DNA from: Basidiobolus meristosporus CBS 931.73
Lineage: Eukaryota > Basidiobolomycota > Basidiobolomycetes > Basidiobolales > Basidiobolaceae
DNA: 64,000 nt
NCBI GenBank assembly: GCA_002104905.1
Contig: MCFE01000004.1
Location: forward strand, 62,001-126,000
Direction: 5' to 3'
This document shows positions 11,739 through 22,279 of this stretch, one piece after another. The notes beneath the pieces are model-generated. The model was not told where the DNA came from. It saw only the letters and a program-made list of their open reading frames with translations, and ran no database searches. Position 1 is the stretch's first letter, and each line of letters opens with the position of its first letter. The position numbers and the translations under genes were made by a program.

Positions 11739-12720
11739 TGCGCCTTCCTTAGCACCATGTCTGTATAGAACTAATTAATGGACCCACCTCTTGTTTGTAG
11801 ACACCTTGTAGAAGCACTTCCTTTCACCCACAATGTGCCTGTATTATACATCAACCTCATACTACAGGTTAGATCACGACCAACTCCATATAGTAACTCG
11901 GTTTCAAGACTAATTAAAGACAGCTTGATAATGCAGTCATCTTACGAAAATGATTAACCGATGGCTATCGATCAATGCTATCTGAGGATCACCCCTAAAT
12001 GAATAGGAGAAATCCAGAGCAGGATGGCCATCGCTGCATAAAACAAACCAGTGTCTTGATCGACACCACCATTGGCTCCAAATGACGATAAGGGATCGCA
12101 AAGAAGGTTCGAGTAGGTTTAAGCACACTAGCGATCATTCGCCCAGAGATAAGGCAGATGGATATATGTGATGAGGTGATGCGCTCAAGGTTTCCGAGCC
12201 AAAGCACAGCCCATTCACCGAGGTGCCCATTGGCCAGAGGCCGGATCTAGACCCTGGGAATCAATGCCAAATCTTCACTAATTGCCTGGATATCCATTGC
12301 CAACACTGCCTAACCCACCCGAAACTATCCAAAACATCCGCAAATGCCATCGATTACGAGCTTTTCGATCAAAGTTATCCAATGGAACCATCCAGGCATT
12401 GACATATATATAATTATCGAATTAGCCATCGATGGGCGTGACGTAAAGGGGTTATCACCTTGTTGAAAAGCTAAAAGATTCCTTTACCTGGTTTCAAAAT
12501 CCATCCTTCAGCCGACCAATCGACGCTCCCCCAGACCACTCATCGTGTTGACCATGCCTCCTGTATACGGTTGGTTGATTGTTTATACCTCGAAAATCCC
12601 GCTGACTTGGTGGAATCATTGGTATTGAATCCATTTTGACGTAAGCAAAGCTTGTCCCAATCCCTAATAGGCCCAATTCGCCTAGTCGAGTTTTTTTTGA
12701 TTGAACCGTTCTTTCATGAA
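11739..12720. other. Intergenic region upstream of PGK
   Basis: About 1 kb with no supported gene. Overlapping minus-strand frames at 11937-12207 and 12494-12784 lack recognisable products. It should contain the 3' end of the bHLH transcript and upstream control sites of the strongly expressed PGK gene, but I cannot name any site. Confidence 0.55.
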
Positions 12721-12726
12721 TATAAA
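12721..12726 (+). promoter_or_regulatory. TATA box of PGK
   Basis: TATAAA lies 58 bp before the start codon, followed by CTCCTTACTACG and a purine-rich leader ending CTTAACA-ATG. The position and the strong codon bias of the gene agree with a high-expression promoter. Confidence 0.5.
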
Positions 12727-12783
12727 TGGGTGGCTCTGTGAGAGTGCTCCTTACTACGAAGTCATTCTTGTAATCACTTAACA

Positions 12784-14043
12784 ATGTCCAACAACTCTCT
12801 CTCCAGCAAGCTCAGCATCGCTGATGTTGATGTCAAGGGTAAGCGTGTCCTTATCCGTGTTGACTTCAACGTCCCCTTCGCTGATGGCAAGATCAGCAAC
12901 AACCAACGTATCGTTGCTGCCCTCCCCACCATCAAGCACGTTCTTGACAACGGTGCCGCCGCCGTCATCCTCATGTCTCACCTTGGTCGTCCCAACGGTG
13001 AGCGTGTTGCCAAGTACTCCCTCAAGCCTGTTGCTGAGGAGCTCAGCAAGCTTTTGAGCCGCGATGTCACCTTCCTTGAGGACTGTGTTGGTAAGGAAGT
13101 TGAGGATGTCTGCGTCGCCGCCAAGGACGGTAAGGTTATCCTTTTGGAGAATCTTCGTTACCACATCGAGGAAGAAGGTTCCGTCAAGGACAAGGAGGGT
13201 AACAAGACCAAGGCCTCCCCCGAGAGCGTTAAGGCTTTCCGTGAGTCCCTCACCAAGCTCGGTGAAGTTTACGTCAACGATGCCTTCGGTACCGCTCACC
13301 GTGCCCACTCCTCCATGGTCGGTGTTGACCTCCCCGTCCGTGCCGCTGGTTTCCTCATGAAGAAGGAGCTCGATTTCTTCTCCAAGGCTTTGGAATCCCC
13401 CGAGCGTCCCTTCCTCTCCATTCTTGGTGGTGCCAAGGTTTCCGATAAGATCCAACTTATTGACAACTTGCTCGACAAAGTTGACGCCATGATCATCGGT
13501 GGTGGTATGGCTTACACCTTCAAGAAGACCCTCGAGAACGTCGAGATCGGTAACTCCTTGTTCGACAAGGCTGGTGCCGAAATCGTCGGTAACATCGTCG
13601 AGAAGGCCAAGAAGAACGGTGTCAAACTCTACCTCCCCTGTGACTACGTCACTGGCGACAAGTTCAGCAAGGATTCCAACACTGGTTACGCTACCGATGA
13701 GACTGGTATCCCAGCTGGCTGGGAAGGTTTTGATTGCGGAGAGAAGTCTCGCGAGATCAACCGCAAGGCCATCCTTGAGGCCAAGACCATCCTCTGGAAC
13801 GGTCCCCTCGGTGTCTTCGAATTCGAAATCTTCGACAAGGGTACCCGCGCTGCCATGGATGCCGTCGTTGAGGCTACCAAGAACGGAGCCACCTCCATTG
13901 TTGGTGGTGGTGACACCGCCACCGCTGCCGCCAAGTTCGGACAAGAGGCCAACCTCAGCCACGTCTCCACTGGTGGTGGTGCCTCCTTGGAATTGTTGGA
14001 AGGAAAACAACTCCCCGGTGTTGTTGCCCTCTCCTCCAAATAG
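12784..14043 (+). CDS. PGK1: Phosphoglycerate kinase
   Basis: Single-exon gene of 419 residues, close to the usual 416-417. It converts 1,3-bisphosphoglycerate and ADP to 3-phosphoglycerate and ATP in cytosolic glycolysis. Seen in order: RVDFNVP (about residue 23), SHLGRPNG (about 62), [13 protein letters not shown] substrate-binding block, [45 protein letters not shown] and the nucleotide loop [15 protein letters not shown] near the C-terminus. All catalytic and binding motifs are intact. Codon use is strongly biased to C-ending and GGT/GTC/AAG codons, unlike its neighbours, as expected for a very highly expressed gene. The bias also leaves a 424-codon open frame on the opposite strand, which is an artefact. 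The gene is convergent with the homeobox gene 287 bp downstream. Confidence 0.99.
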   Translation: MSNNSLSSKLSIADVDVKGKRVLIRVDFNVPFADGKISNNQRIVAALPTIKHVLDNGAAAVILMSHLGRPNGERVAKYSLKPVAEELSKLLSRDVTFLEDCVGKEVEDVCVAAKDGKVILLENLRYHIEEEGSVKDKEGNKTKASPESVKAFRESLTKLGEVYVNDAFGTAHRAHSSMVGVDLPVRAAGFLMKKELDFFSKALESPERPFLSILGGAKVSDKIQLIDNLLDKVDAMIIGGGMAYTFKKTLENVEIGNSLFDKAGAEIVGNIVEKAKKNGVKLYLPCDYVTGDKFSKDSNTGYATDETGIPAGWEGFDCGEKSREINRKAILEAKTILWNGPLGVFEFEIFDKGTRAAMDAVVEATKNGATSIVGGGDTATAAAKFGQEANLSHVSTGGGASLELLEGKQLPGVVALSSK

Positions 14044-14330
14044 ATTAACCACTCCTAATTGGAAACTAATAGAAATTTATTGAAATTCGTGTGTACTATT
14101 GTGAATAAATCAACCAACTTTTACGGTTTCATTAAGTATATAGCAGCGTGTGTAATAACTGAAGCGACTTACGTTTGAGGGAGGATTCTTCGGTAAACTG
14201 GTAATGTGTCAAAGCATTTCGTGTAGCACGGACGATCGAGTGTTCTGAGAAGGATCAGCGGAGTGACATTCGCTGGGAAAGTGGGTTCACGTAGGCACGA
14301 TCCATATTTAGAAAACCAGGATCGTCGGAG
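14044..14330. other. Convergent 3' region of PGK and the homeobox gene
   Basis: 287 bp shared by two transcripts that run towards each other. AATAAAT at about 14104 may be the PGK polyadenylation signal. Nothing else seen. Confidence 0.5.
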
Positions 14331-15566
14331 TCAGCTCAATTTGCGGGTAAACACGGTGGGAACGATCTGTTGGTCTGATTGAAGGGACAAGGGGTCGATA
14401 TAGGCCAGCATCTCAATCTCCTGTTCATCAAGTAATCCGGACTCGACAGCGGGCTGGATAGTTAACATCGAGGTAGGCGAACCGCATTCTGGGTATCCTA
14501 GCATGTAGTCACCGCCGCTGGGGAAGGAGGGGCTCGGCATCGCTATTGGGCTAAACGAAGCATCCCTTAGACTATCCATCGAGGCTTCAGTAAACGGCGA
14601 CCCGGAATACGAGCCATCCGATGATGTAAACTCGTCATACTCTAGAGAGTAGCACTGGTCGTACTCGGGATAGTAATATTGGTCTGGCTTAAATTTGATG
14701 TCGGTGATGTTGGGTTGACGCATCGCGAGAAGGCTAGTGAGTTTACTAGGAGGGTGTATTTTGGTGCGCATACGTTTATTGGCGAACCAAACACTGACTT
14801 GCTTGTAGTTCAGCTTACACAACCTGCTCAGCCTTTCCTTTTCTTCCTCTGTGGGGTAAGGTGACTTGCTGACAAATGACTCGTTCAATATACGTTTGAT
14901 CTCCTTGGAGAATCTCACCGGTGATCTGTGGAAGTCGGCGATGCATTCCTTGGAGAGCAGATGGTCAATTCCTTGTCGGGTCAGTGTATCGATGGCTGAG
15001 GTGAATTCCATCTTGAAGAGCTCAAAGCCTTCCTTTAATTGTCTGGATGTATCGTCGGCCGAGCCATCGAACGCCGGAATGGCCTTCTGCTGCCGCATGA
15101 TGATGGCTTGACGCTTACTCTCAAGAATGCGTAGAGTGTCCGTCCCTTCGTTGGTGGCGCTTCTGGAAAACTCCCACAGACCATCTATCTTCAAGTTGGT
15201 GGATATCTTTTGTTTCATGGGGATTTTCATATCATTGATCATCACTGGTCGCGTGGAAAGAGAACTCATGGCTTCCGGATCTTCGATTGATACGTCGATA
15301 TCTGTGTGTGCCTGGAACAGCGAGTGGTACGGATGCTGAGATAGGTATTGCTCCAGTGTTTGGGATCTTGACTCCGCACACAAGAGCAGGTTGAATGGAT
15401 CCATTTCCTGTTCAATCAGAGGTAGCCCTTGGGCTGCATCAAGCAGCCTTTGAGCTATCCTACTTAGAGTAAGCATCCTATTGCGACTGCCACACTCACA
15501 TCCCTTATTCATCTTAGTGGCCAAGCATCCCTCACATTCTTTGGGGTTGTGCTCCAAAATGTGCAT
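14331..15566 (-). CDS. TALE-type homeodomain protein
   Basis: Single-exon gene of 411 residues. The homeodomain covers about residues 216-271. The loop KSPYPTEEEKERLS, three residues longer than the usual homeodomain loop, marks the TALE class; helix 3 is YKQVSVWFANKRMRTK with W260, F261, N263 and R265 in place. Such proteins bind DNA, often as heterodimers; fungal TALE proteins include HD1 mating-type factors, but nothing here shows a mating role and no HD2 partner is near. The N-terminus has C11-x2-C14-x8-C23-x-C25, a possible small metal site. The C-terminus (from about 300) is rich in Ser, Pro, Tyr and acidic residues and looks like an activation region. A TATATAAA lies about 80 bp upstream of the ATG on the minus strand (15648-15655). 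Confidence 0.9.
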   Translation of the reverse strand: MHILEHNPKECEGCLATKMNKGCECGSRNRMLTLSRIAQRLLDAAQGLPLIEQEMDPFNLLLCAESRSQTLEQYLSQHPYHSLFQAHTDIDVSIEDPEAMSSLSTRPVMINDMKIPMKQKISTNLKIDGLWEFSRSATNEGTDTLRILESKRQAIIMRQQKAIPAFDGSADDTSRQLKEGFELFKMEFTSAIDTLTRQGIDHLLSKECIADFHRSPVRFSKEIKRILNESFVSKSPYPTEEEKERLSRLCKLNYKQVSVWFANKRMRTKIHPPSKLTSLLAMRQPNITDIKFKPDQYYYPEYDQCYSLEYDEFTSSDGSYSGSPFTEASMDSLRDASFSPIAMPSPSFPSGGDYMLGYPECGSPTSMLTIQPAVESGLLDEQEIEMLAYIDPLSLQSDQQIVPTVFTRKLS

Positions 15567-15647
15567 AACTGTATAAAGGAGAGGTAGTCGAGTATGTTAT
15601 CCAGAGTCGCAGGGCTGTTAGCTTCAACAAATGGTGTGGGAATAGAG

Positions 15648-15655
15648 TTTATATA
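15648..15655 (-). promoter_or_regulatory. TATA box of the homeobox gene
   Basis: TATATAAA on the minus strand, about 82 bp upstream of the ATG at 15566. Between 15.66 and 16.08 kb I see nothing else; this space also carries the epimerase promoter. Confidence 0.45.
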
Positions 15656-16148
15656 TGTCAGGCTGATGTGCTTGGCTACTTGTCAACCGGTCATAGCAAA
15701 GACCTCCGAGCGTCTTTCAGCCGAGAAAAGGTTATAATGACTCATGAAAGGGTTGAATAGTGTTATGAAGTAAGACTCAACATGAGAGTAGAAACATGGT
15801 TGCCGGTTCTGGAATTTGAACAATAGACCATCCCACCCGAAATTGGTGTCCAGTGATGGTTTGGCCTTATGTGTGCGACTGCATTACTATTGTTGAAATA
15901 GCCAAAAATCTGCTCCACTCTTAATTCTGTATACTATTCGGGATCCTTGAACCATAATGCTTTGGCCTAGAATGGTTTGTTCCGGATTCGCTTTGGCTGT
16001 CACACATGGCGATTGACGTAAGATAACTACTGAGCTTTGATGACAGATAGTGACCTCATTACTAAACCAAGATACCCATTGAAACGGTCAATATTTAAAT
16101 ATCTCTCCTGGCTAACATCAGAGCATATCCCTCCTTCACCCTCGAAAT

Positions 16149-17076
16149 ATGCCTACTGCTAAGATTTCTCCTTCTTTATTGTCAAGCGACTTCGCAAAAC
16201 TCGCCGAAGAATGCGAACGAATGGTTCAATGTGGCGCGGATTACTTGCACATGGGTAGGTGTTATTTATACATGCTCTCCACGATATCACGTATGATAAC
16301 CATATATCTTCTCTTGCAGACGTTATGGACGGGTAACCGGATACTTATGGCCAAGTCACTTGTATTCCTTCGGAGGTACTCATATCTTTTCGCGCTCTAG
16401 TCACTTCGTGCCGAACTTGACTATCGGTGCTCCCATCATAAAATCCGTCCGAAAGCATACCGACGCGTTTCTTGATTGCCACTTGATGGTTTCTGAACCA
16501 GAAAAGGTAGGTTTGGGGCGTTCTCGTAGCCCGAGTATTCCCTTCGTTTAACCCCTCCATTTCCCTTGATAGTGGGTGAAGGATTTCGCCGAGGCGGGGG
16601 CCAGCATGTACACTTTTCACATCGAGGCCACAAGTAAGTTGATGACGACGATGTAGCAGCGTCCTTTCACTAGACTCACCTATGCCTTGGCTGATACAGA
16701 GGATGCTGGTGCCCTTATTGATCAAATCCACTCTGCGGGCATGAAAGCGGGCATTTCTGTTAAACCGAAAACCCCGGTGGACTCCGTGTTTCCATTCTGC
16801 GACAAGGTGGATCAGATACTGATCATGACCGTTGAACCCGGCTTCGGGGGACAGTCATTTATGGAGGATATGATGGATAAAGTGAAGACGCTCAGGACCA
16901 AGTATCCTGACTTGGACATCGAGGTGGACGGTGGCTTAGATGAGAAGACCATTGCCGTCGCTGCCAAAGCTGGTGCCAATGTGATCGTGGCTGGCACCTC
17001 AATCTTCAAAGCAAAGTCCTCCAAGGATATGATCAGTCTCTTGAGAAAGCACGTGGATGACGCACAGGCAAAATAA
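16149..17076 (+). CDS. RPE1: Ribulose-phosphate 3-epimerase
   Basis: Five exons join in phase, 16149-16254, 16320-16332, 16401-16506, 16573-16633 and 16700-17076, giving 220 residues, the family's usual length. The enzyme interconverts D-ribulose 5-phosphate and D-xylulose 5-phosphate in the non-oxidative pentose phosphate pathway. Motifs: ISPSLLSSDF at the N-terminus; the metal-binding DVMDGHFVPNLTIG with its His and Asp, built from three exons; DCHLMVSEPE; VKPKTPV; MTVEPGFGGQSF; EVDGGL with the second Asp; and the phosphate-binding VIVAGTSIF. All metal ligands are present. Exon 2 is only 13 nt and encodes most of VMDG. An AT-rich palindrome TATTTAAATA lies about 55 bp upstream of the ATG. 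Confidence 0.97.
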
Positions 17077-17849
17077 TCATCTAAATAAATCCCCAAATTC
17101 CCAGTTGAAGATGCCAGCCGGTGACAAGAATCTACTAGAGTTCTGGGTGGTACTGATGCCTTTTGTGTAGTATTCAGGATTTTGATGTGGCGTAAAGACA
17201 AACAATTGGGTCATAGAAATCCCCCCAAAATAGCCGATACCTCCGCTTTAGTTCTATCTTGGTGGTGGGGTTTTTTAATGGGTCAGAAATCAATAAGTTT
17301 TATTGTTAGTAGCAAGAGTGACATCGCTGAATATTCCCCTATGATGATAATACTGACTTGTTCTCTGAGTTAGTAAACTCCTTAAAGTGACCCAAAGCTT
17401 TGTACATAGCTTCCTGGGACCTTCCTTACTATATTCTCATTGTTAGCTTTGCCAAGTTCCTCTAACAGTACCTATGTGTCCTTCCTGGAAACATACCTAT
17501 CATTTGTTCTCTAAAGCCCACTAATAATCCAAATACTCTATTTGAACTCAACAAACCTACAAATCAATGCCACCCATTTTTTGGCTCTGCAAATCACTTC
17601 TGATACTGCCCAAGATTACAAATAGCATATGGTGTCTGATTTGTACACGGCAACCAATCAATATCCCAGAATAAGTTGGAATGTAATACATTGTCATTGT
17701 TCATATCTCTAACCCAGCTACATCTGTCACAACAAATATCTAAATTAGTAAGCTTGCAGCCAGTAATCTTGTCTTACACACGGCTAGAAAGCAGATCAGT
17801 GACTACAGTTTGCATACAGCATTGTCCACCATTGCAACTATGATGTTTC
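17077..17849. repeat. Intergenic region with decayed copia LTR pieces
   Basis: After the epimerase 3' end, 17.38-17.62 kb shows weak plus-strand similarity to the 349-bp copia LTR: CTTTG-ACA-A-CTTCCTGGGACCTTCCTTA, then the CAAATCACTTC-GATA-T end block. It is too decayed to set borders. No gene seen. Confidence 0.35.
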
Positions 17850-18165
17850 TGTTGCAAGAGTTTTGGAGATATTGGAAGCAGTTGGGAGAACAAGTTGATT
17901 ATGTGATTTTCACTTTATGATTTATTGACTGAAAATTTCATATATCTATTTCTACACAGTCTTGGCAAAAAAAGCATAGAGTATGTGTACAAAGTCTGGG
18001 GGCACTCAGATAATCTTGAGAATCCTCATTATCTGGGTACTTGACATTTTGGAAAAACATTAAGCCCCAACAAAGAATTCATACCGGAGATACTAGGGCT
18101 TATAAGTTATGATCCCAGTGACTAGGTTAAGTGAATATCTAGGTGTAATTACAAAACTTACAACA
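17850..18165 (-). repeat. Decayed solo copia LTR
   Basis: Begins TGTTGCAAGAGTTTTGGAGATA and ends ACTTACAACA, in the reverse orientation of the 349-bp LTR found repeatedly from 24 kb on. It is shortened to about 316 bp and much diverged. No matching target duplication is seen (GTTTC on the left, GCATC on the right), so the insertion is old. Confidence 0.7.
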
Positions 18166-18264
18166 GCATCAACTTACTGCAGTTTATACCTACATGACTC
18201 ATAAACCTTGAGATTCAATTTATTTTATTGCTAAATAATGAGTCATTTACTTGAGATCTAACTT

Positions 18265-18420
18265 GTAAAGTTATCTACGCAGTCCTTGAAGTCATCAAGA
18301 CTTGCAGAATAAACATGTGCAATACACTTCAGAAGGTCCCAAGAGCACGTGTGCAAATTGTGGGGGCTTTTGGACAATGTATCAGATCCACATATTCTGG
18401 GTACTTGAAATTTTGGTGAG
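18265..18420 (-). repeat. Fragment of an older copia LTR
   Basis: GAAGGTCCCAAGAGCACGTG and TTCTGGGTACTTGAAATTTTGG match the middle of the minus-orientation LTR. The missing LTR end seems to reappear after the next element, at about 18833-18875 (GCAACAATTCCCACTC). The younger plus-strand LTR at 18444 therefore appears to have inserted into this one. Confidence 0.5.
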
Positions 18421-18443
18421 TATAAACTAGGCCACCTAGGTTA

Positions 18444-18791
18444 TGTTGTAAAAATTCGTATTTCCACCTAAATATTCACCTAACTTAGTCACTTAGATCA
18501 TTACCTTCAAATCCTAGAGAATACTGACCAAATTCCTTGTCGGGATTTACTTGTAATATTTTCACCAAAATACCAGGTACCCAGAACATGAAAATTCTCA
18601 AAGTTGTCCAAACAGCCCAAACTTTGCACACATGTTCTTGGGACCTTCCTTAACCTATTCTACGTGTTTGTAATGCCAAGACCAGGTAAAAGTATAAATA
18701 CCACTTTTACATTCAATAAATCATTAAGTGAAAACCACATAATCTACTTGTTCTCCAAATCACTTCCAATATCTCCAAGACTCTTACAACA
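18444..18791 (+). repeat. Solo copia LTR with 5-bp target duplication
   Basis: A 348-bp LTR opening TGTTGTAAAAATTCG and closing CTCTTACAACA, with perfect 8-bp terminal inverted repeats TGTTGTAA/TTACAACA. GGTTA stands directly on both sides (18439-18443 and 18792-18796), the 5-bp duplication expected of a Ty1/copia integrase. It contains GTATAAATACC as a likely promoter and AATAAA shortly after. No internal element follows, so it is a solo LTR left by LTR-LTR recombination. Confidence 0.85.
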
Positions 18792-18796
18792 GGTTA

Positions 18797-20080
18797 TAGC
18801 TGAAGAAATCTGCTCTTTGTTGTGACTTACCAAGTCAATGGAATATTAAGATGTAAACACAAAATTTGCAACAATTCCCACTCAATATATTAACCAGTGA
18901 TATCATCCTTACTACAATAACTCCACACAGAAACCAAAGTTTGAAGGTATCAGTGTAGAATTGAGCTCTATTGCATTATGTTGTGAGGATTTTGGAACAT
19001 ACAAGTGATCGGGACATCTAGAAGGTCAAGTAGGTAAACACATAGGAAATATCTCAAGGGCCAAGTGGATTTTCATGAAAAGTAGTACTCAAAGCTACAT
19101 AAGACTCGGAAAAATATCTAGGAGTTTTGAAGGGGCATGGTGCTATAGCATTCATAAAGGGTCTTGTTGCAGTAGTCAAAAGAAAGTGCGGGTTTTCACC
19201 CAAAGACCTACTGAGTTGAAGCATTTATACTGATGGGCGAATTTCGTAAAGGGAAATAAATAAATAAATGGTATATATGCTTTGGTATATATGGTTTGCG
19301 GAAGGTCTCAGGAAGTCGTGGGCAATATTCGAAAAATTTGGCAACTTCCAGTATTGCCAAGAATCAATAAGCCCAAGTTATTAAACATCAATTCCACAAT
19401 CAAGGAAATACTAAAGTTGCACAATTGTAGTAATAGCGCTGCGGTTGAGGATTATCTATGACCACAGGTTATATCTAGTTGAATGCTCAAGTAGACGGTG
19501 GGAGCGGCTGATGACATCTTTCCTAATAGTCAAGTACTTTCACCTAGATGATATTGAAAACCGGCCAGGCATTCAATCATCATCTGGCATCAATGTTTCA
19601 TCAGATATTACGAGGCTGTTTGGGCCCCAGATAGTGTTCGACACAATTGCTGCGAATGTTGCGCGGGTATCATGATTGATTGATGGGTAAATTCACCACC
19701 GTGGTAAGCCCATCGGAGCAGACCATATACGGTATTCACACGAGCCTCCCATCGAATTCTCTAACAATGGCTCTAGAATTTGGGGTAGGTTGCTACATCT
19801 CCTGTCAACTGACAGACGTAAATAAGGCAATGTTAAGAAGGAAAAAAAAGGAGATATTGGTCACTCATACGTTGGGTCATATAGATTAAATCCCTTTAGA
19901 AGAATAGGCTGACTCACCTGGGCATGGCAATTCCCATACCCGAGAAGAAGGGGGCTATCTCCACAAATAAACTATAAAGTTTGTCGGGTGATTTGTACAA
20001 AATTGAGGATTTATTGTGCGAGTATAATACATGGCAATTGGCTATTATGATTAAGGAATAAAGTATGCGCGAACTGGGTT
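18797..20080. other. Intergenic region, partly decayed repeat
   Basis: The first about 100 bases carry the end of an old minus LTR. The rest (to 20080) has short frames at 19445-19675 and 19680-19889 whose products I do not recognise and which lack convincing splice or homology support. A small A/T repeat (AAATAAATAAATAAATGG) lies at about 19255. Confidence 0.45.
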
Positions 20081-20905
20081 TCACACCACCGAAAGATGGA
20101 TCTTTTCCTTGGGGCGGGCCGGTTGATGCTTTTTGTGGTGCTTGAGCTTTTTGGCGAACTTGACCAGCTTGTTGACGCCAAAAATCTCCTTCAACGACGG
20201 TAGGTCCTCCTGGGTGAACTCCGCCGATGGAACTGTGGTCTCCTGTGGGTCATTTTGGCTGGCGGAGAAGAATTTCAACTCCGTCTCTGGGATGGAGATG
20301 ATTTCTATGACAGGTGACTTGCGATTGGGTGGTTGAGTCTCGGCATTTCGTGATTGGCGTTTTGGCTTTGGGGATTCAAGCGTCTTGAGACGAAGGTAGA
20401 CCTCTTGGTAATTGACCATGTCAAGTGGAATATACAGTGTTTGTCGAAGATGAAGATTATCCGACCACAGCTTATTTAGTCTCTTCAACTCGTCAGGATT
20501 GACCCCGTACAGCAGGGAAATCCCCGCCAGAGTTTCGGAGTCTTTGATTCGATGAACAATCACCTTCGTTTCCTGGGGCTCAAATGCCAACGACGAGGTG
20601 GAAGAGAAGTTGGAGGATAATGCATCTTCAATCTCCGAGGCTATATCGTCCTCAGTTTTCTCGCGCTTGATGGGGACGAATGGAAAAGGGGAGTTCAACA
20701 AAGGGTCGGTTACAGCCTCGGTTGTGTTTCTTCTGCGCAATGGGCCATGCTCAGTCTTGGTAGATTCGTAGATCGCCACTTTGAACGAGTCGAAGTTGAA
20801 TGGCTGATGTTCACGTATGGTTGGCTCCATGAACCCACGAAAATCGGCAAGATCTTCGAAGTTGTGTGGGGTTTGAGTTGCTGGAAAAGCCATGGCAGCG
20901 CACAT
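20081..20905 (-). CDS. Single-LysM-domain protein, intracellular type
   Basis: Single-exon gene of 274 residues (or 270 from a second Met at residue 5). One LysM domain lies at about residues 115-161: VIVHRIKDSETLAGISLLYG, then VNPDELKRLNKLW and the closing LRQTLYIPLD. There is no signal peptide or membrane segment, so this resembles the cytosolic eukaryotic LYSMD1/2 group rather than secreted chitin-binding effectors. Molecular function in that group is poorly known. The flanks are predicted disordered: Ser-rich and acidic before the domain, very basic at the C-terminus (KKLKHHKKHQPARPKEK). A minus-strand TATAAAA at 20979-20985 lies 74 bp upstream of the start. Confidence 0.88.
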   Translation of the reverse strand: MCAAMAFPATQTPHNFEDLADFRGFMEPTIREHQPFNFDSFKVAIYESTKTEHGPLRRRNTTEAVTDPLLNSPFPFVPIKREKTEDDIASEIEDALSSNFSSTSSLAFEPQETKVIVHRIKDSETLAGISLLYGVNPDELKRLNKLWSDNLHLRQTLYIPLDMVNYQEVYLRLKTLESPKPKRQSRNAETQPPNRKSPVIEIISIPETELKFFSASQNDPQETTVPSAEFTQEDLPSLKEIFGVNKLVKFAKKLKHHKKHQPARPKEKIHLSVV

Positions 20906-20978
20906 CTCGGGGAATCTGAGGAAGCTTATGGTGCTCTGGATACAATTCTTGTAGGTGGCATCAACACGAAGTGGTCGG

Positions 20979-20985
20979 TTTTATA
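20979..20985 (-). promoter_or_regulatory. TATA box of the LysM gene
   Basis: TATAAAA on the minus strand, 74 bp before the ATG at 20905, within GGCTATAAAACCGAC. Confidence 0.5.
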
Positions 20986-22214
20986 GCCTCTCGGTTCTGT
21001 AACAATTTTGGGCCGAGTATAATAGGCAATCACCCTACCCTAAACAGGCCAATGAATCTAGTTTAATCGATTTTTGGCTTGTTCTAAAGACTTTTCTTTT
21101 TGCGATTGTTCCATATATATATATTGCTGTTCCTGATATACCCTCAGCATATAATAGCTTATTCTTCACGAGGATGGTGCTTTCTTAGAATCCATCCCAA
21201 GGACCACCAAAACTTGTTCGCGTTTGTACCACCCCCGCTGAGCGATTCATCAAGTCTGGCCATGCGTTACCTTTACCGACTTCCAGCCGTTGATAGGCCC
21301 GGAGGCCATGTGACTGATGCTTTTGGGCATTCCAATCTCTCGACTGCCAACGTGATCGATCGAATGGTCAGATTCTTAAATAGTTTACAATGGTGCTATT
21401 GCTATTACTATTGAATAGGTCGATGAAAACCAGGACGTCATTTCATTCTAAAAATCGATCCTTTAATGGGGGAGATTCCCCAATGAGCTTCGGACCTCGT
21501 TTAACTATAAAAGCTTAAATTTAAGCACAGAGGGACGAATGGGTACACTGGAAAGTGAGCCGAATAAATGAAAATCCATGTTATATACATGAAAATTACC
21601 CAGATTGTGCGTCGAAAAAAAAACGTTAGAATAATAGGTCATCAGCCATTGTGTAGGCGGGGATGCCGCTTACTGATTGGCCGGGGCGACCAAGGCGTGC
21701 TTTCTCAACATAGGCGTTTGACAGTGCTGACCAACGTCGGGTAATTTACCAGCGGCGTGTGCGATGTATCTCACTGACCACCTTGCATTTGCAGTGCAAC
21801 ATGGACCCTTTCTTCAACATGTTTGTAATCCGTCGCTAGATCCGGTTTCAACTGTAACGCAGTTAAGGTTAAAATGCTGTAAAACACGAACTGATCCATC
21901 GACTAATTTCAAGTGAAAATCCGTCGGGCAGATTCCATCAATATCCTGCGCTACCTCCCCCTGTTTCTCAACAATGCATTTGGTATTATTGCCTAGCGCA
22001 TGCATGATGAATACGCCCTGTTGTCCACAGTTGTACGTCTGTGTCGTGACTAACGAGATTTGGATCAACTCCACCGATGGGGAAAAGGAGTGTCTTGCAG
22101 TCGACAAGAAAGCGGGATGACAAACTCACAGATGAGCCCTCTTCTTTCGGAAATCATTCCACATGTATCACCAGAAACATGTTCTCTCTCCTATTTCCCC
22201 TGATACCTGCACCA
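20986..22214. other. Intergenic region with one doubtful minus-strand frame
   Basis: No secure gene. A minus-strand frame at 21814-22107 reads about 97 codons with four or five Cys (YNCGQQGVF, TKCIVEK, GICPTDF, LNCVTVE), which could be the last exon of a small Cys-rich or secreted protein. It lacks an ATG and I cannot place an upstream exon. A palindromic TATATATATA occurs at about 21113-21122. Confidence 0.3.
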
Positions 22215-22220
22215 TATAAA
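22215..22220 (+). promoter_or_regulatory. TATA box overlapping the first in-frame ATG of the RGS gene
   Basis: The sequence TATAAATGG contains both a TATA box and the most upstream ATG of the frame (22220). If the TATA box is used, transcription starts downstream of that ATG, which leaves Met at 22280 as the first available start. Confidence 0.45.
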
Positions 22221-22279
22221 TGGGCCTTGGTATCTGTCCACCGCCACCGAAAGCAACCTGCACCGAGAGCAACCTTCTC

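Noticed and set aside
12778-14052. 424-codon open frame on the minus strand over PGK
   Set aside because: It is an exact antisense shadow. Strong codon bias in PGK leaves the opposite strand free of stops. The protein is Gly/Asp/Val/Leu-rich with no family motif.
18792-18805. GGTTATAGCTGAAG after the solo LTR as a copia primer site
   Set aside because: GGTTA is also present left of the LTR, so it is better read as the 5-bp target duplication. The following bases do not match the gag start of other copies.
21814-22107. Small Cys-containing minus-strand gene
   Set aside because: No ATG, no placeable upstream exon and no family match. Kept only as a remark in the intergenic entry.
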